From Saccharospirillum sp. (GTDB lineage Bacteria; Pseudomonadota; Gammaproteobacteria; Pseudomonadales; Natronospirillaceae): a DNA stretch of 64,000 bases. The translations under genes were made by a program, and so were the position numbers. The stretch lies in NCBI GenBank assembly GCA_022565595.1, contig JAIUML010000014.1:39142-103141 (forward strand). The letters are read 5' to 3'. The notes beneath the pieces are model-generated. The model had not been told where the DNA came from and ran no database searches. It saw only the letters and a program-made list of their open reading frames with translations. Shown one piece after another: positions 25,719 through 34,807 of the stretch. Position 1 is the stretch's first letter. The number at the start of each line of letters is the position of its first letter.

Positions 25719-27269
25719 CTAAGTATGTAAGGGTGGTAAAAGCAGGCGGATACGGCAGCCACCCAGTTCCGAATCCTCGATCGTCAGTTTGACGTTCAGA
25801 CTGTCGCAAATTTCCCGACATATTGCGAGACCAAGGCCATGCCCACCATGCCCTCCTTCACGTGTGGGGTCCAACTGATAAAAAGGCTGGAATACCCGTG
25901 TACGTTCTGGTTGAGGTATTCCGGGCCCGTCGTCGTCAATCAGCAGGCGAATCCAGTTCGACTCTGGGGACACCTCCAGTCGAATGCGTTGTTTCCCGAA
26001 CTTGCAGGCGTTGTCCAGCAGGTTTTGCAACAAACGCTTCAGCAAAAGCGGGTCTGTTTCCAGTTCGACGCCCTGCGCCGGGTACCTCAGTTCAATGTCA
26101 CGGTCCGGATGAGCGGTCAAGCATTCCTGCTGCAAATCAGACAGAAGTTCTGACAGGTTCACCTCGTGCCGGCGGCTGGCCGACTGTTTGGCAGACAAAC
26201 GGTGATAGGTCAGCAATTCGTCGATCAACTGGCTCATGCCTTGCACAGAGCGATGCATGGAAGATACCACGGCGGCCTGCTCTTTGGTCGGATTCAGCAA
26301 CTCGAGCGCGAACATCAACTGAGCCACAGGTGTTTTCAAATCATGGGAGACTGACTGGTTCAGCGCGCGATTGCGCTGTGCTGAGTCCAACAGGTCGTCG
26401 GCCATACGGTTGATGTGAGCGCCCAGGGTGCCCAATTCGTCTGCGGGTACCTCAGGTACTCTGCTTTGTTTGCCGGCTTTAATGGCATCTACTGCACGGG
26501 TCATGCTTTTGAAGCGAGCTTTGAGCGGTTTTAGCGCCATATAGATAAAAAGCGCTACTGTTGTCAGCCCCAGTAGTGTTAATAGCATCAGCCCATAGGG
26601 GGTGATCCACTCGAAGGTCGCAATGGAGCGAATGCGTAGCGCATTGCCTTGACCCATGGGAATATAAAGCGTTGCACCAGATGCCCCGCCAGAGGCGGGT
26701 ACCAGCACCGCCTGGCCTTGATTCAGCTGGCGTTGCTGCAGGAATCCCAGTTGTTCATTTTCCAGACTCATCGGCAGGGTGATCAGCCCACTGTCTCGAC
26801 TCATGTTTGCCAGGGTATCCGAGCGGGCATTGGCGGGCCGCAGTGACAGGGCGTTGGTCATCAGGAAGCCCATACCGATGACCAGTTCATTCCAATCGGT
26901 CAACTGAGCCTGAATGGCGGTTTCATTGTTGAGGATCACACCAAGCTGAGCCGACCGTGACCACCAGTTCAACTCGGAGTAGGGCGGTCTGAAAGTATCC
27001 TGCACGGTCCAACTGGTTCCGGTCAGCCTTGAAATGATGTCAATCCAGTCGGCTTGTCGTTCGCCGGGAATGAACAGCTGGTTGTAGTCAATAATGGTCT
27101 GCAGGCTTTGTTGATGCCCTTCAACATAATGGGCAAAGCGATATCGGTTTACCTGGTCCACCAGCACAGCCAGCCCCAGGGCCGTACTCAATAATATCAG
27201 CAGTATCATCAGATAAAGGCGGGTGAAGACAGTCACATGGGGCCTCGATGTGTGAACAGCGTCATGCAC
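25719..27269 (-). CDS. Membrane sensor histidine kinase
   Basis: A 516-residue kinase. TM1 is at about 14-36, the periplasmic sensor domain at about 37-220, TM2 at about 222-244, HAMP at about 245-300 (ADELGTLGAHINRMADDL), the H-box SHDLKTPVAQLMFALELL with the histidine near 309, and ATPase motifs NLLDNACKF near 410, DDGPGIP near 445 and HGLGLAIC near 480. It is the first gene of the minus-strand operon that ends with the OmpR-type regulator. The periplasmic domain has no family I recognise. Confidence 0.9.
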   Translation of the reverse strand: MHDAVHTSRPHVTVFTRLYLMILLILLSTALGLAVLVDQVNRYRFAHYVEGHQQSLQTIIDYNQLFIPGERQADWIDIISRLTGTSWTVQDTFRPPYSELNWWSRSAQLGVILNNETAIQAQLTDWNELVIGMGFLMTNALSLRPANARSDTLANMSRDSGLITLPMSLENEQLGFLQQRQLNQGQAVLVPASGGASGATLYIPMGQGNALRIRSIATFEWITPYGLMLLTLLGLTTVALFIYMALKPLKARFKSMTRAVDAIKAGKQSRVPEVPADELGTLGAHINRMADDLLDSAQRNRALNQSVSHDLKTPVAQLMFALELLNPTKEQAAVVSSMHRSVQGMSQLIDELLTYHRLSAKQSASRRHEVNLSELLSDLQQECLTAHPDRDIELRYPAQGVELETDPLLLKRLLQNLLDNACKFGKQRIRLEVSPESNWIRLLIDDDGPGIPQPERTRVFQPFYQLDPTREGGHGGHGLGLAICREICDSLNVKLTIEDSELGGCRIRLLLPPLHT

Positions 27270-27389
27270 TTACAAAGCATGAACATTTAGCTGACACGAC
27301 CTCAGAGCCAGCCAACTACTATCGGGAGTGTATCAGGGAGCCTGCTGTGTAGCATGGTTTTTAAAGCACCGACCGAGGAGAACCAAAGA

Positions 27390-28283
27390 ATGATGAAGCC
27401 CTTTCACAAGACAGTCCTGGCAATGGGTGTTGCCGCAATGACTCTGGCTGGTTGCAACCTCTCTGGCGGCTCAGCAGCGACAACCGGCAGTGGCACCTTA
27501 TCTTTGGACATTACCGATGCACCTGTGGACAGCGCCACCGAGGTGACGGTGATTTTCAGTGGCGTCGACATTCAGTCAGCAAACGGCGTCCGTACCGAAA
27601 TTCGTTACGATGAATCCAAAGCCATCGACCTGCTCAGCTTGCAAGGTGGCATCACCGAACCCCTGCTGGAGGAGGAAACGCTGCCGGCCGGAGACTACGA
27701 GTGGATCCGCCTGGTGCTGGATGCGGACCTGGACAGCGCATCCTACATCGTCATCGATGAAGCCCAGTACGACCTCTTTATACCCAGTGGTGCTCAAACC
27801 GGCTTGAAACTGGTGAGTGGCTTTACCATTCCCGTCAATGGCGAGGTTTCAATGACCATTGATTTCGACCTGCGTAAATCCATCGTAGCGCCCAAGGGTA
27901 ACCCCAAAGCCAATTACTTTCTGAAACCTGCCCTGCGACTGGTTGACAACAGTGAGGTGGGCCATATAGCCGGAGTTATAGCCAGCACGACACTTACCGG
28001 AAACTGCAGTGGCGCAGTCTATGTATACGAAGGCTTTGATGTCGAACCGGGTGATGTCGGTGGCGACGGTAACGAACCACTCACCTCCGCTATGGTGGAT
28101 ACCGACCAGACTGGTGTGGACGAGTTTGAGTACAAGGTCGCCTTTCTGGTAGCCGGTGAATACACCGCCAGCTTCACCTGCGACGCCGACCTGGATGACC
28201 CGGAAGAAGCGGATGATCTTGTCTTTATCGGTACTCAGAATGTTGTGGTGGAAGCGGGGGATACTGCATCGGCTGATTTTTAA
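27390..28283 (+). CDS. DUF4382-like lipoprotein
   Basis: A 297-residue lipoprotein. The signal sequence ends in the lipobox LAGC (cysteine 22). The next 150 residues (SGTLSLDITDAPVDSATEV, IDLLSLQGG, LPAGDYEWIRLVLDA, KSGF-type strands) match what I know as DUF4382, a beta-sandwich found in exported lipoproteins of unknown role. The start is the first of two adjacent ATGs, with GAGGAG about 9 bases upstream. It is divergent from the sensor kinase across a 120-base gap, so it may be that system's target. It stands between chemotaxis and flagellar rod genes without being a known flagellar protein. Confidence 0.8.
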   Translation: MMKPFHKTVLAMGVAAMTLAGCNLSGGSAATTGSGTLSLDITDAPVDSATEVTVIFSGVDIQSANGVRTEIRYDESKAIDLLSLQGGITEPLLEEETLPAGDYEWIRLVLDADLDSASYIVIDEAQYDLFIPSGAQTGLKLVSGFTIPVNGEVSMTIDFDLRKSIVAPKGNPKANYFLKPALRLVDNSEVGHIAGVIASTTLTGNCSGAVYVYEGFDVEPGDVGGDGNEPLTSAMVDTDQTGVDEFEYKVAFLVAGEYTASFTCDADLDDPEEADDLVFIGTQNVVVEAGDTASADF

Positions 28284-28297
28284 AGGACATCCTTCAC

Positions 28298-28318
28298 CCC
28301 TCTCCCCCCGGGAGAGGG
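28298..28318. repeat. CCCTCTCCC/GGGAGAGGG palindrome
   Basis: A 9-bp stem with a CCC loop 15 bases after the lipoprotein stop, flanked by GGTTGGGTGAGGGGG. It belongs to the same family as 33870-33919, 61665-61729 and 63719-63773. It may end transcription before the flgB promoter. Confidence 0.65.
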
Positions 28319-28418
28319 TTGGGTGAGGGGGAACCCCAACAGGCCAACCCTTGCCGCCCCCACCAACATTCCCCCACCAACTCGTCCTAACCCCCTGAAA
28401 AACAAAGAAAACCCAAGT

Positions 28419-28463
28419 TGGCACCTGCCTTGCATTACCCCTTCTGTGAATCAAAAAGCGGCA
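28419..28463 (+). promoter_or_regulatory. Sigma-54 promoter of flgBCDE with AAAGCGGCA leader motif
   Basis: TGGCAC-N5-TTGCA (28419-28434) is a near-perfect -24/-12 sigma-54 promoter. AAAGCGGCA at 28455-28463 begins 23 bases after the -12 GC. The same 9-mer lies downstream of the flgF and flgJ sigma-54-like sites. It precedes flgB by 15 bases. Confidence 0.85.
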
Positions 28464-28477
28464 AACAGAGGTGTCCA

Positions 28478-28876
28478 ATGTCAGCACTGGGTTTTAACCA
28501 CTCCTTGGGAATACACGACAACGCATTGTTAGTGCGTGCCAAGCGCTCCGAAGTCCTGGCGAACAACCTGGCCAATGCGGACACCCCGAATTTCAAGGCG
28601 CGAGACATTGACTTCCAGGCCATGCTCCGTGGCGAAGTCAGCCGTCAGCAGAACATGTCGGTTGCTCAAACCAACGAGCGGCATATTCCCGGCCGCGTTC
28701 AGGCAACAGAGGAAATGCTTTACCGCCATCCGCTGCAGCCGTCCATCGATGGCAACACGGTTGACGTCAATGTCGAAAACGCCGAATTCACCAAAAACGC
28801 CATGGGCTACAACGCCAGCTTTGATTTTCTGAATCGCAAGTTCCGGGGTCTCACCAGCGCCCTGAGAGGAGACTGA
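28478..28876 (+). CDS. flgB: Flagellar proximal rod protein FlgB
   Basis: A 132-residue rod protein. The N-terminal motif RSEVLANNLANADTPNFKARDIDF (in part near residues 22-45) and the C-terminal FDFLNRKFRGLTSALRG match FlgB, the innermost rod subunit. The ATG at 28478 follows AGAGGTG; the longer upstream frame reads through the promoter leader and is ignored. First gene of flgBCDE. Confidence 0.93.
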   Translation: MSALGFNHSLGIHDNALLVRAKRSEVLANNLANADTPNFKARDIDFQAMLRGEVSRQQNMSVAQTNERHIPGRVQATEEMLYRHPLQPSIDGNTVDVNVENAEFTKNAMGYNASFDFLNRKFRGLTSALRGD

Positions 28877-28878
28877 TC

Positions 28879-29316
28879 ATGTCACTGAACAACGTCATCA
28901 ATATCTCCGGTACCGGCATGAACGCTCAGTCGATTCGGCTGAATACCACCGCCAGTAACCTGGCCAATGCCCAAACGGTCAGCTCCAGTGTTGAAGACAC
29001 CTATCGCGCCCGCAAGCCCATCTTTCAGGTCTGGCAGACGCCGTATCAGGAACGCGAGCTGGTGCCCGCGAACCGTAACGATGTTGGTCGAGGCGTGCAT
29101 GTACAGGGCATCGTCGAGAAGCAGGATCCGTTGGATATTCGCTATGAGCCTACACACCCCTTCGCCGATGAAGAAGGGTATGTCTACTACCCCAATGTGA
29201 ATGTGGTAGAAGAAATGGCTGACATGATTTCGGCATCGCGCAGCTTTACCGTCAACGTCGAGGTGTTTAACACCGCCAAACAGATGTTGCAGAAAACCCT
29301 GACCATGGGTCAATGA
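28879..29316 (+). CDS. flgC: Flagellar proximal rod protein FlgC
   Basis: A 145-residue rod protein. It has the N-terminal SNLANAQTVSSSVEDTYRAR-type motif and the C-terminal NVNVVEEMADMISASRSFTV segment that packs as coiled coil in the rod. It starts 2 bases after flgB ends, with GAGGAG inside the flgB stop region. Confidence 0.95.
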   Translation: MSLNNVINISGTGMNAQSIRLNTTASNLANAQTVSSSVEDTYRARKPIFQVWQTPYQERELVPANRNDVGRGVHVQGIVEKQDPLDIRYEPTHPFADEEGYVYYPNVNVVEEMADMISASRSFTVNVEVFNTAKQMLQKTLTMGQ

Positions 29317-29331
29317 GCCTGAGGAATCGAC

Positions 29332-30084
29332 ATGGCTAACATCAATGATGTCGCTGGCTCCAATGTACTGAGTCAATACAGTACAGACAGGAACAAGCCG
29401 GACAGCAGTAAAAACAATGAACTGGGCAAATCGGAATTTCTTGAACTGATGATCGCCCAGTTGAACAACCAGAACCCGCTCGAACCTCAGGGCAATGCCG
29501 AGTTTATAGCTCAGTTGGCTCAGTTTTCCACGGTGGAAGGCATACAGAACATGAGCCAGGGTTTTGAGTCCCTGTCTACGGCGTATAAATCTTCTCAGGC
29601 GCTGCAAGCCAGCTCTCTGGTGGGCGGTGCAGTGACCGTTAATGGCGAAAAAGAGAGCCTGTTGCGCCATGGTGAATTGGTTTATGGCATGGCAGAGGTG
29701 CCATCGGGTACCAGTAGCCCGCGCCTGCAAATCACCAATGACAGTGGTCAGGTAGTCGAAGATGTCGAACTGGGTAATCTCTCTGCCGGCGACATGCGGT
29801 TCAAGTGGGATGGCGCCAACCTGGAAGTCAATGGTGCCATGGTGGACATCGACTACGACAAGTTCCCGACCGACCCGGACGGCAACATTGTGCCGCATGA
29901 GGCAGGAAAATACCGCTTCGCCATTGTGGGTAATGTCGAAGGGCAGCAACAGAACCTGTCCGTTCATATGAGTGCTAGAGTCGACTCTGTCACCATCGGT
30001 GAGAACAGCAACATCGTGCTGAATCTGGCTGGCGGCGGCCAGACCGTTATGGCGAATGTGAAGCAGATTAATCACGTTTATTAA
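29332..30084 (+). CDS. flgD: Hook-cap protein FlgD
   Basis: A 250-residue hook-capping protein. The N-terminal KSEFLELMIAQLNNQNPLEP motif near residues 33-52 is diagnostic, followed by QFSTVEGIQNM and a FlgD Ig/tudor region. It caps the growing hook while FlgE assembles and is later replaced by FlgK. Its cap must suit the unusually large FlgE encoded next. Confidence 0.95.
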   Translation: MANINDVAGSNVLSQYSTDRNKPDSSKNNELGKSEFLELMIAQLNNQNPLEPQGNAEFIAQLAQFSTVEGIQNMSQGFESLSTAYKSSQALQASSLVGGAVTVNGEKESLLRHGELVYGMAEVPSGTSSPRLQITNDSGQVVEDVELGNLSAGDMRFKWDGANLEVNGAMVDIDYDKFPTDPDGNIVPHEAGKYRFAIVGNVEGQQQNLSVHMSARVDSVTIGENSNIVLNLAGGGQTVMANVKQINHVY

Positions 30085-30123
30085 CGCGGTGTCGCGTTAA
30101 AAAAATAATCGAACGACCTGGGC

Positions 30124-30144
30124 GTGTTCAGCAGAGCTGAACAC
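30124..30144. other. Perfect inverted repeat between flgD and flgE
   Basis: GTGTTCAGC-AGA-GCTGAACAC, a 9-bp stem with a 3-base loop and no T-run, so it is not a classic terminator. It lies 31 bases before the flgE ATG and may affect flgE mRNA stability or translation. A second stem, AACGCG-GTGT-CGCGTT (30083-30098), covers the flgD stop. Confidence 0.6.
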
Positions 30145-30175
30145 CTGTCCTGAACCGCAGTGCGAGGAAACAACC

Positions 30176-33100
30176 ATGAGTTTTGGTACCGGACTGAGCG
30201 GCGTTTCAGCCGCGAACAAAGATTTGCAAGTAACCGGCAACAACATTGCCAATGCCAGCACCACCGGCTTCAAGGCCAGCCGTACCGAATTTGGTGATGC
30301 CTATACCAATTCCTTTCTTGGCACCGGGCAAAAGAAGGCGGGTGCCGGCGTCAATGTGGAAAACATTGGCCAGAAGTTCGAACAAGGCAACATCAGCCAG
30401 ACCAACTCGGCGCTCGACCTCGCTATCGACGGCAATGGTTTCTTCGTCACCAAGTACCCGAATAACACCGTTACCTACACGCGTTCCGGTATCTTTGGTA
30501 TCGACAGAAACGGTTACATTACCAGCAACCAGGGCGCCAACCTTCAGGGTTTTGGTGTCAATCAAAATGGCATTGTGTCAGGTATATTGCAGGATTTGCG
30601 GGTCGATACCGGCAATCAACCACCCAGAGGGACGCATAATGTCGACAGCCGCGTCAATGTCCCTGCTGGCGCCCAGGTGTTACAACAGGATGGTTTGATT
30701 ACGACCACCAACGGTCTGGCTATTGGTGTGGCTCAAACCGGTACACTGATCGATACCAACTCTACCTTGTCAACCTTGGGTTCACCGACCTTGACCGGCG
30801 TGCGCGCCGATTTCAGAGGTACCCCTCTGGATGCGACCAACCCCGGCCCTGATTTTCCAATGAACATCAACACCAGTTGGACCTTTGATGTAACCTTGAC
30901 CGGGCCAAATATAAACGAAGGAACCAGCGCCTTGAGCGGAACTTTGGCACCCTTCGCCGCTGGTAATACCTATGACGATACCACCGAGTTAGCGCGTGAC
31001 CTGAACAGAGCCATCCTGTCCAACCCGGACCTTTCCGGCAAGGTTGAGTTTGTGGTGATGCCAGATAACAGCCTGCAATTGCAAACCCGAGGTGTTTACG
31101 CCAGTGATGGGACCGCCATAGCAGGCGTGTCAAACAATGTCGGTACACCTTTGGGTACTTTGAATCTGGATCCACCCGCATCGTCCACGTTGCCGATAGC
31201 CGGTGCACCCTTATTTGTCGGTGGTGCTTCCATCGACATGACCTCTGACCCTGGTCAGGCGGCAGCCGTTCAGGGCAACCGGCAGATGGCATTGACCTAT
31301 AATGACTTTCAACCGGGCACCAATACCACGCTGACATCCAGTAACTCATTGAACACCTTTACCGATGGCGGTACGGGCTTTGTTGCCAACAGTAATGCGG
31401 GTGACAACTTTGCCTTTCAGATTCAGATAGGAAACAACTCTCGCAATATCACCATGACTATTCCTGCGCCGGATGGTTACGGGAGTCAGGCCGCCTTTGC
31501 CGCTGCGCTGCAAGGTGAGCTTGATACCGAATTCGGTGCCGGTGTTGCTAACGTTGGTATCAACACCCTCGGCCGGTTGGTGATTACCAATGTTTCCGAA
31601 GTAGGCCCTTCCAGTATTCGCATTTTTCACGATGCGGCGAACACCACGGCCGCCAACTTCAACATGCAAACGCTTGGCATGGCTGAAACATCCTCTCCTG
31701 CACCGATTCGTGTTTTGGGCGAGGCCGCTGTTGAGTTCAATAACGAGTTGGGAATCGAAGTTGATGGTGACGGCAACTTCATCAACATCACCATCCCCGC
31801 AGGCACTTACAGCAGCTATAACGCTCTGGTGCAGGAAATCAACAATCGAATCAGCACCACACCGGGCTTGTCTGGAGAGGTCGTCGCTAGCCATATTAAT
31901 GGCCGACTTGTGCTTGAACGTACTGTCGTCGGTGGCACAACCGATCTGGATGTAGACGGTACTGCCGAATCGCTGCAAGCATTGGGTCTCGACAGTGCAA
32001 CCAAGACGTTGGCAGTCGACCCCATAGACCGCTCCCATTCGTTCAGGGTAAACCTTACCGTACCTGCACCGGATGAAGAAAATCGCTCTGGGTCAGTTGA
32101 AATCAGCCTGGACGAAGTCATTCAATCCATCGAGCAACTGGCGGCGGCGATCAATCGAGAACTGGCCTCTGTGCCTGAAGACGAATATGTCGGTGTTCAA
32201 GCTGAAGTCATTACCAATGATGATGGCAGCAAACAACTGCAGTTCGTGGCTATCGAAGCCGGTGAGGAATCCATTGTTTCGGTGAACAACTTGAGGGCAT
32301 CAGGCGACGATCTCAGCATTGAACAGCTTTTTGCGTTGTTGCAGGTAGATCCTGCCAATGCCTCTTTGTTCGAACCTGGTGAGCCTGCAATCACCAACGG
32401 GTACCCAGAACAACGGGTAGTTCTATACAACGAGGAAGGTGACGAACGGACCAATGTTGTCATACCAGAAGGCTCGAGTGCCGCCGCCATTGCTGCCCAA
32501 TTGGGTGGGCTGGGTGGGGTAGATGCCAGGGCAGAAACCGAAGTTCGGTTGTTGGCAAACAACTACACGAACGGCGGTGATATGGACATCATCATCAACG
32601 GGCAGCGCATCACTGCCAATTCCTTTCGTGATATGGTGGACGAAATCAATCGTTACCAGCAAACCACTTTGAACAGCATCACTGCGGAACTGGACGACGA
32701 AGGCGATATCGTCCTGACTTCCAGTACTGGTATAGATATTACCGTTTCCATTGACTCACCCAATGAAAACGACAGCATTACCGTGCAAGGCTTGACCAGC
32801 ACAGCTCCTGCAGTGCTCGGGGGGAGCGCAGATGCGCAAACCAATGCCAGGATAGGTGGGTTTGTCGACATCGTTCTTAATGAAGGCTATCGATTGATAG
32901 AGCCAGACCCGAGAGCAACGGGGCTGTTTAATGGCTTGACAGATCGTAGTTACGAACCCTTTGTAATCAATGCCTTTGATCCGGATGATCCGGATACCTA
33001 CAACGAAACAGCCTCGTTGCCGATTTACGACTCGCTTGGCAATCAGCATCAGTTACAGATGTTCTATGTCAAGGATATGGATGACCCGAATCGACCAAGA

Positions 33101-33817
33101 GCATTGAATTCCTGGACAGTCTATGTACAAATAGACGGTGAAGATGTCGGCGACCCCGACACCAGTTTGCCATTCCCGGACAACACCCTACCAACCATGG
33201 CCTCTCATCGTCTGTTCTTTAATGCCGATGGTACTATTGACAAAGAAGCCACAGGGGATTTTCTGGTCTCAAACTGGAACCCTATAGACCCGGAAACCGG
33301 GCGACCTAACGGAGCCTACACCGGCTTGCCGGTGGCATTGGGTGGCCGCTTGCCGGTGCCAGACCCGAACACCAACTCCAACTTCGCCGTCGATTTTGGG
33401 GATACAACCCAATACGGTGGGCCCTTCGCACGCTACAACTTTCAGCAGGACGGCTATGCCAGTGGCCGTCTGAATGATCTGGAAATTGACGACGATGGCA
33501 TCATCTACGCACGTTATACCAATGGCGAAGCCCAAGTGCTGGGGCAGGTGGCGTTGGCTTCTTTTGCCAGTGTAGAAGGGCTGGACCCGGTCGGTCAAAC
33601 AGAGTGGGTAGAAAGCTTCTCTTCCGGCAGCGCCACCATCGGTGCACCGGGCACCGGCCTGCTCGGCACCATCCGCTCAGCGGCATTGGAAGAATCCACC
33701 GTGGATTTATCCGAGCAACTGGTACGGTTGATCATTGCCCAGCGGAACTATCAGGCCAGCGCCAAAACGCTCGAAACCGCCAATGCGGTAACGCAGACGA
33801 TCATTAACCTGCGGTAA
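30176..33817 (+). CDS. flgE: Giant flagellar hook protein FlgE
   Basis: A 1213-residue hook protein; usual FlgE is about 400-460. The N-terminal rod/hook motif NNIANASTTGFKASRTEFGD is near residues 22-41. The D2-type region ASLPIYDSLGNQHQLQMFY is near 944, and the C-terminal coiled segment (LVRLIIAQRNYQASAKTLET) ends the protein. Residues of about 150 to 930 are extra material made of beta-rich, threonine/asparagine-rich repeated modules such as ITMTIPAPDGYGSQ and ITIPAGTYSSYNALVQEIN. One module near 764-860 (SSAAAIAAQLGGLGGVDARA) is also found in FlgK. The frame is intact, with GAGGAAAC upstream. Confidence 0.93.
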   Translation: MSFGTGLSGVSAANKDLQVTGNNIANASTTGFKASRTEFGDAYTNSFLGTGQKKAGAGVNVENIGQKFEQGNISQTNSALDLAIDGNGFFVTKYPNNTVTYTRSGIFGIDRNGYITSNQGANLQGFGVNQNGIVSGILQDLRVDTGNQPPRGTHNVDSRVNVPAGAQVLQQDGLITTTNGLAIGVAQTGTLIDTNSTLSTLGSPTLTGVRADFRGTPLDATNPGPDFPMNINTSWTFDVTLTGPNINEGTSALSGTLAPFAAGNTYDDTTELARDLNRAILSNPDLSGKVEFVVMPDNSLQLQTRGVYASDGTAIAGVSNNVGTPLGTLNLDPPASSTLPIAGAPLFVGGASIDMTSDPGQAAAVQGNRQMALTYNDFQPGTNTTLTSSNSLNTFTDGGTGFVANSNAGDNFAFQIQIGNNSRNITMTIPAPDGYGSQAAFAAALQGELDTEFGAGVANVGINTLGRLVITNVSEVGPSSIRIFHDAANTTAANFNMQTLGMAETSSPAPIRVLGEAAVEFNNELGIEVDGDGNFINITIPAGTYSSYNALVQEINNRISTTPGLSGEVVASHINGRLVLERTVVGGTTDLDVDGTAESLQALGLDSATKTLAVDPIDRSHSFRVNLTVPAPDEENRSGSVEISLDEVIQSIEQLAAAINRELASVPEDEYVGVQAEVITNDDGSKQLQFVAIEAGEESIVSVNNLRASGDDLSIEQLFALLQVDPANASLFEPGEPAITNGYPEQRVVLYNEEGDERTNVVIPEGSSAAAIAAQLGGLGGVDARAETEVRLLANNYTNGGDMDIIINGQRITANSFRDMVDEINRYQQTTLNSITAELDDEGDIVLTSSTGIDITVSIDSPNENDSITVQGLTSTAPAVLGGSADAQTNARIGGFVDIVLNEGYRLIEPDPRATGLFNGLTDRSYEPFVINAFDPDDPDTYNETASLPIYDSLGNQHQLQMFYVKDMDDPNRPRALNSWTVYVQIDGEDVGDPDTSLPFPDNTLPTMASHRLFFNADGTIDKEATGDFLVSNWNPIDPETGRPNGAYTGLPVALGGRLPVPDPNTNSNFAVDFGDTTQYGGPFARYNFQQDGYASGRLNDLEIDDDGIIYARYTNGEAQVLGQVALASFASVEGLDPVGQTEWVESFSSGSATIGAPGTGLLGTIRSAALEESTVDLSEQLVRLIIAQRNYQASAKTLETANAVTQTIINLR

Positions 33818-33869
33818 GCGGTAATGGTTTAGCGGCAATGGATTGCCTAAGGGGTTGCCAATTTTCTTT

Positions 33870-33919
33870 CCCCCTCACCCCCGACCCTCTCCCTGGGGAG
33901 AGGGTCGGGGGTGAGGGGG
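33870..33919. repeat. Perfect 24-bp palindrome upstream of flgF
   Basis: Two 24-base arms (33870-33893 and 33896-33919) with a 2-base TG centre, built on CCCTCTCCC/GGGAGAGGG and CCCCCTCACCCCC. It lies 50 bases after the flgE stop and 70 before the flgF sigma-54 site. It probably ends or stabilises the flgE transcript. It belongs to the same family as the repeat inside rfbB. Confidence 0.8.
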
Positions 33920-33988
33920 AGTGATTTACCACCAAATCCCCACCAATCCCTCCCCAAAAAACTCACCCAAAACCCAAAAACCCAAACC

Positions 33989-34034
33989 TGGCACACCTTT
34001 CGCTATAACTCCTGTACCTAAGTAAAAAGCGGCA
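33989..34034 (+). promoter_or_regulatory. Sigma-54 promoter of flgF with AAAGCGGCA leader motif
   Basis: TGGCACACCTTTCGCT (33989-34004) matches TGGCACG-N4-TTGCW with the GG-N10-GC spacing kept. AAAGCGGCA at 34026-34034 begins 24 bases after the -12 GC, almost the same place as in the flgB promoter. The motif ends 11 bases before the flgF ATG. Confidence 0.75.
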
Positions 34035-34045
34035 GGAGTCCTCCC

Positions 34046-34789
34046 ATGGATCGCGCACTCTACATCGCCATGACGGGCGCCAAGAACAACATGATGGCGC
34101 AGACATCGCATTCCAACAATCTCGCCAACGCCAGCACCACCGGCTTTCGTGCCGATTGGGAACAGGCGCGTTCCATGCCGGTATTCGGGGAGCATTACCC
34201 GACCAGGGCCTATGCCATGACCGAGCGCCCTGGTACAGATTTCAACGACGGCCCGATGGTTGCCACCGGCAATGATCTGGACGTAGCCGTTGCCGGTAAT
34301 GGCTTTTTTGCCATTGTCGATGGCCAGGGTGAAGAAGCCTATACCCGGCGCGGTGACTTTGCCGTCGCTCCGGACGGCTCTTTGATCAATGGTTCCGGTC
34401 AGCAGGTTATAGGCAATGGTGGGCCCATTGTTTTGCCGCCTTTTGAAAAAATAGAAATCGGTAACGACGGCATCATTTCCATTCGGCCTCAAGGTGCAGG
34501 CCCGGATGAAATGCTCATCATCGACAACCTCAAACTGGTCAACCCCGAACTGCAGAACTTTGAAAAAGGCACAGATGGCCTGTTCCGGCCACGTGAGGGT
34601 GAACCGATTTTAGCAGCCGACCCGGCCTTGATGGTGGTCAGTGGTTTTGTGGAAGGCAGCAACGTTAATCCGGTACACGAACTGACCAGCATTCTGGCGC
34701 TGAATCGCCAGTACGAAATGCAGGTCAAGATGATGAAGACTGCGGAAGAAGTATCGCAGGCTTCCGAACAGATTTTGCGTCTGAGCTAA
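34046..34789 (+). CDS. flgF: Flagellar proximal rod protein FlgF
   Basis: A 247-residue rod protein. MDRALYIAMTGAKNNMMAQ starts the protein; SNNLANASTTGFRADWEQ near residue 26 and the C-terminal LTSILALNRQYEMQVKMMKT are typical. AGGAG is 8 bases before the ATG. First gene of flgFGHI. Confidence 0.95.
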   Translation: MDRALYIAMTGAKNNMMAQTSHSNNLANASTTGFRADWEQARSMPVFGEHYPTRAYAMTERPGTDFNDGPMVATGNDLDVAVAGNGFFAIVDGQGEEAYTRRGDFAVAPDGSLINGSGQQVIGNGGPIVLPPFEKIEIGNDGIISIRPQGAGPDEMLIIDNLKLVNPELQNFEKGTDGLFRPREGEPILAADPALMVVSGFVEGSNVNPVHELTSILALNRQYEMQVKMMKTAEEVSQASEQILRLS

Positions 34790-34807
34790 GGCGCCAGGAG
34801 AGATAGC

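Noticed and set aside
28882..30075. 397-codon antisense frame opposite flgC-flgD
   Set aside because: It covers two well-supported flagellar genes and shows no motif or ribosome binding site.
30083..30098. Rho-independent terminator after flgD
   Set aside because: The stem is followed by A residues, not T, on the plus strand.
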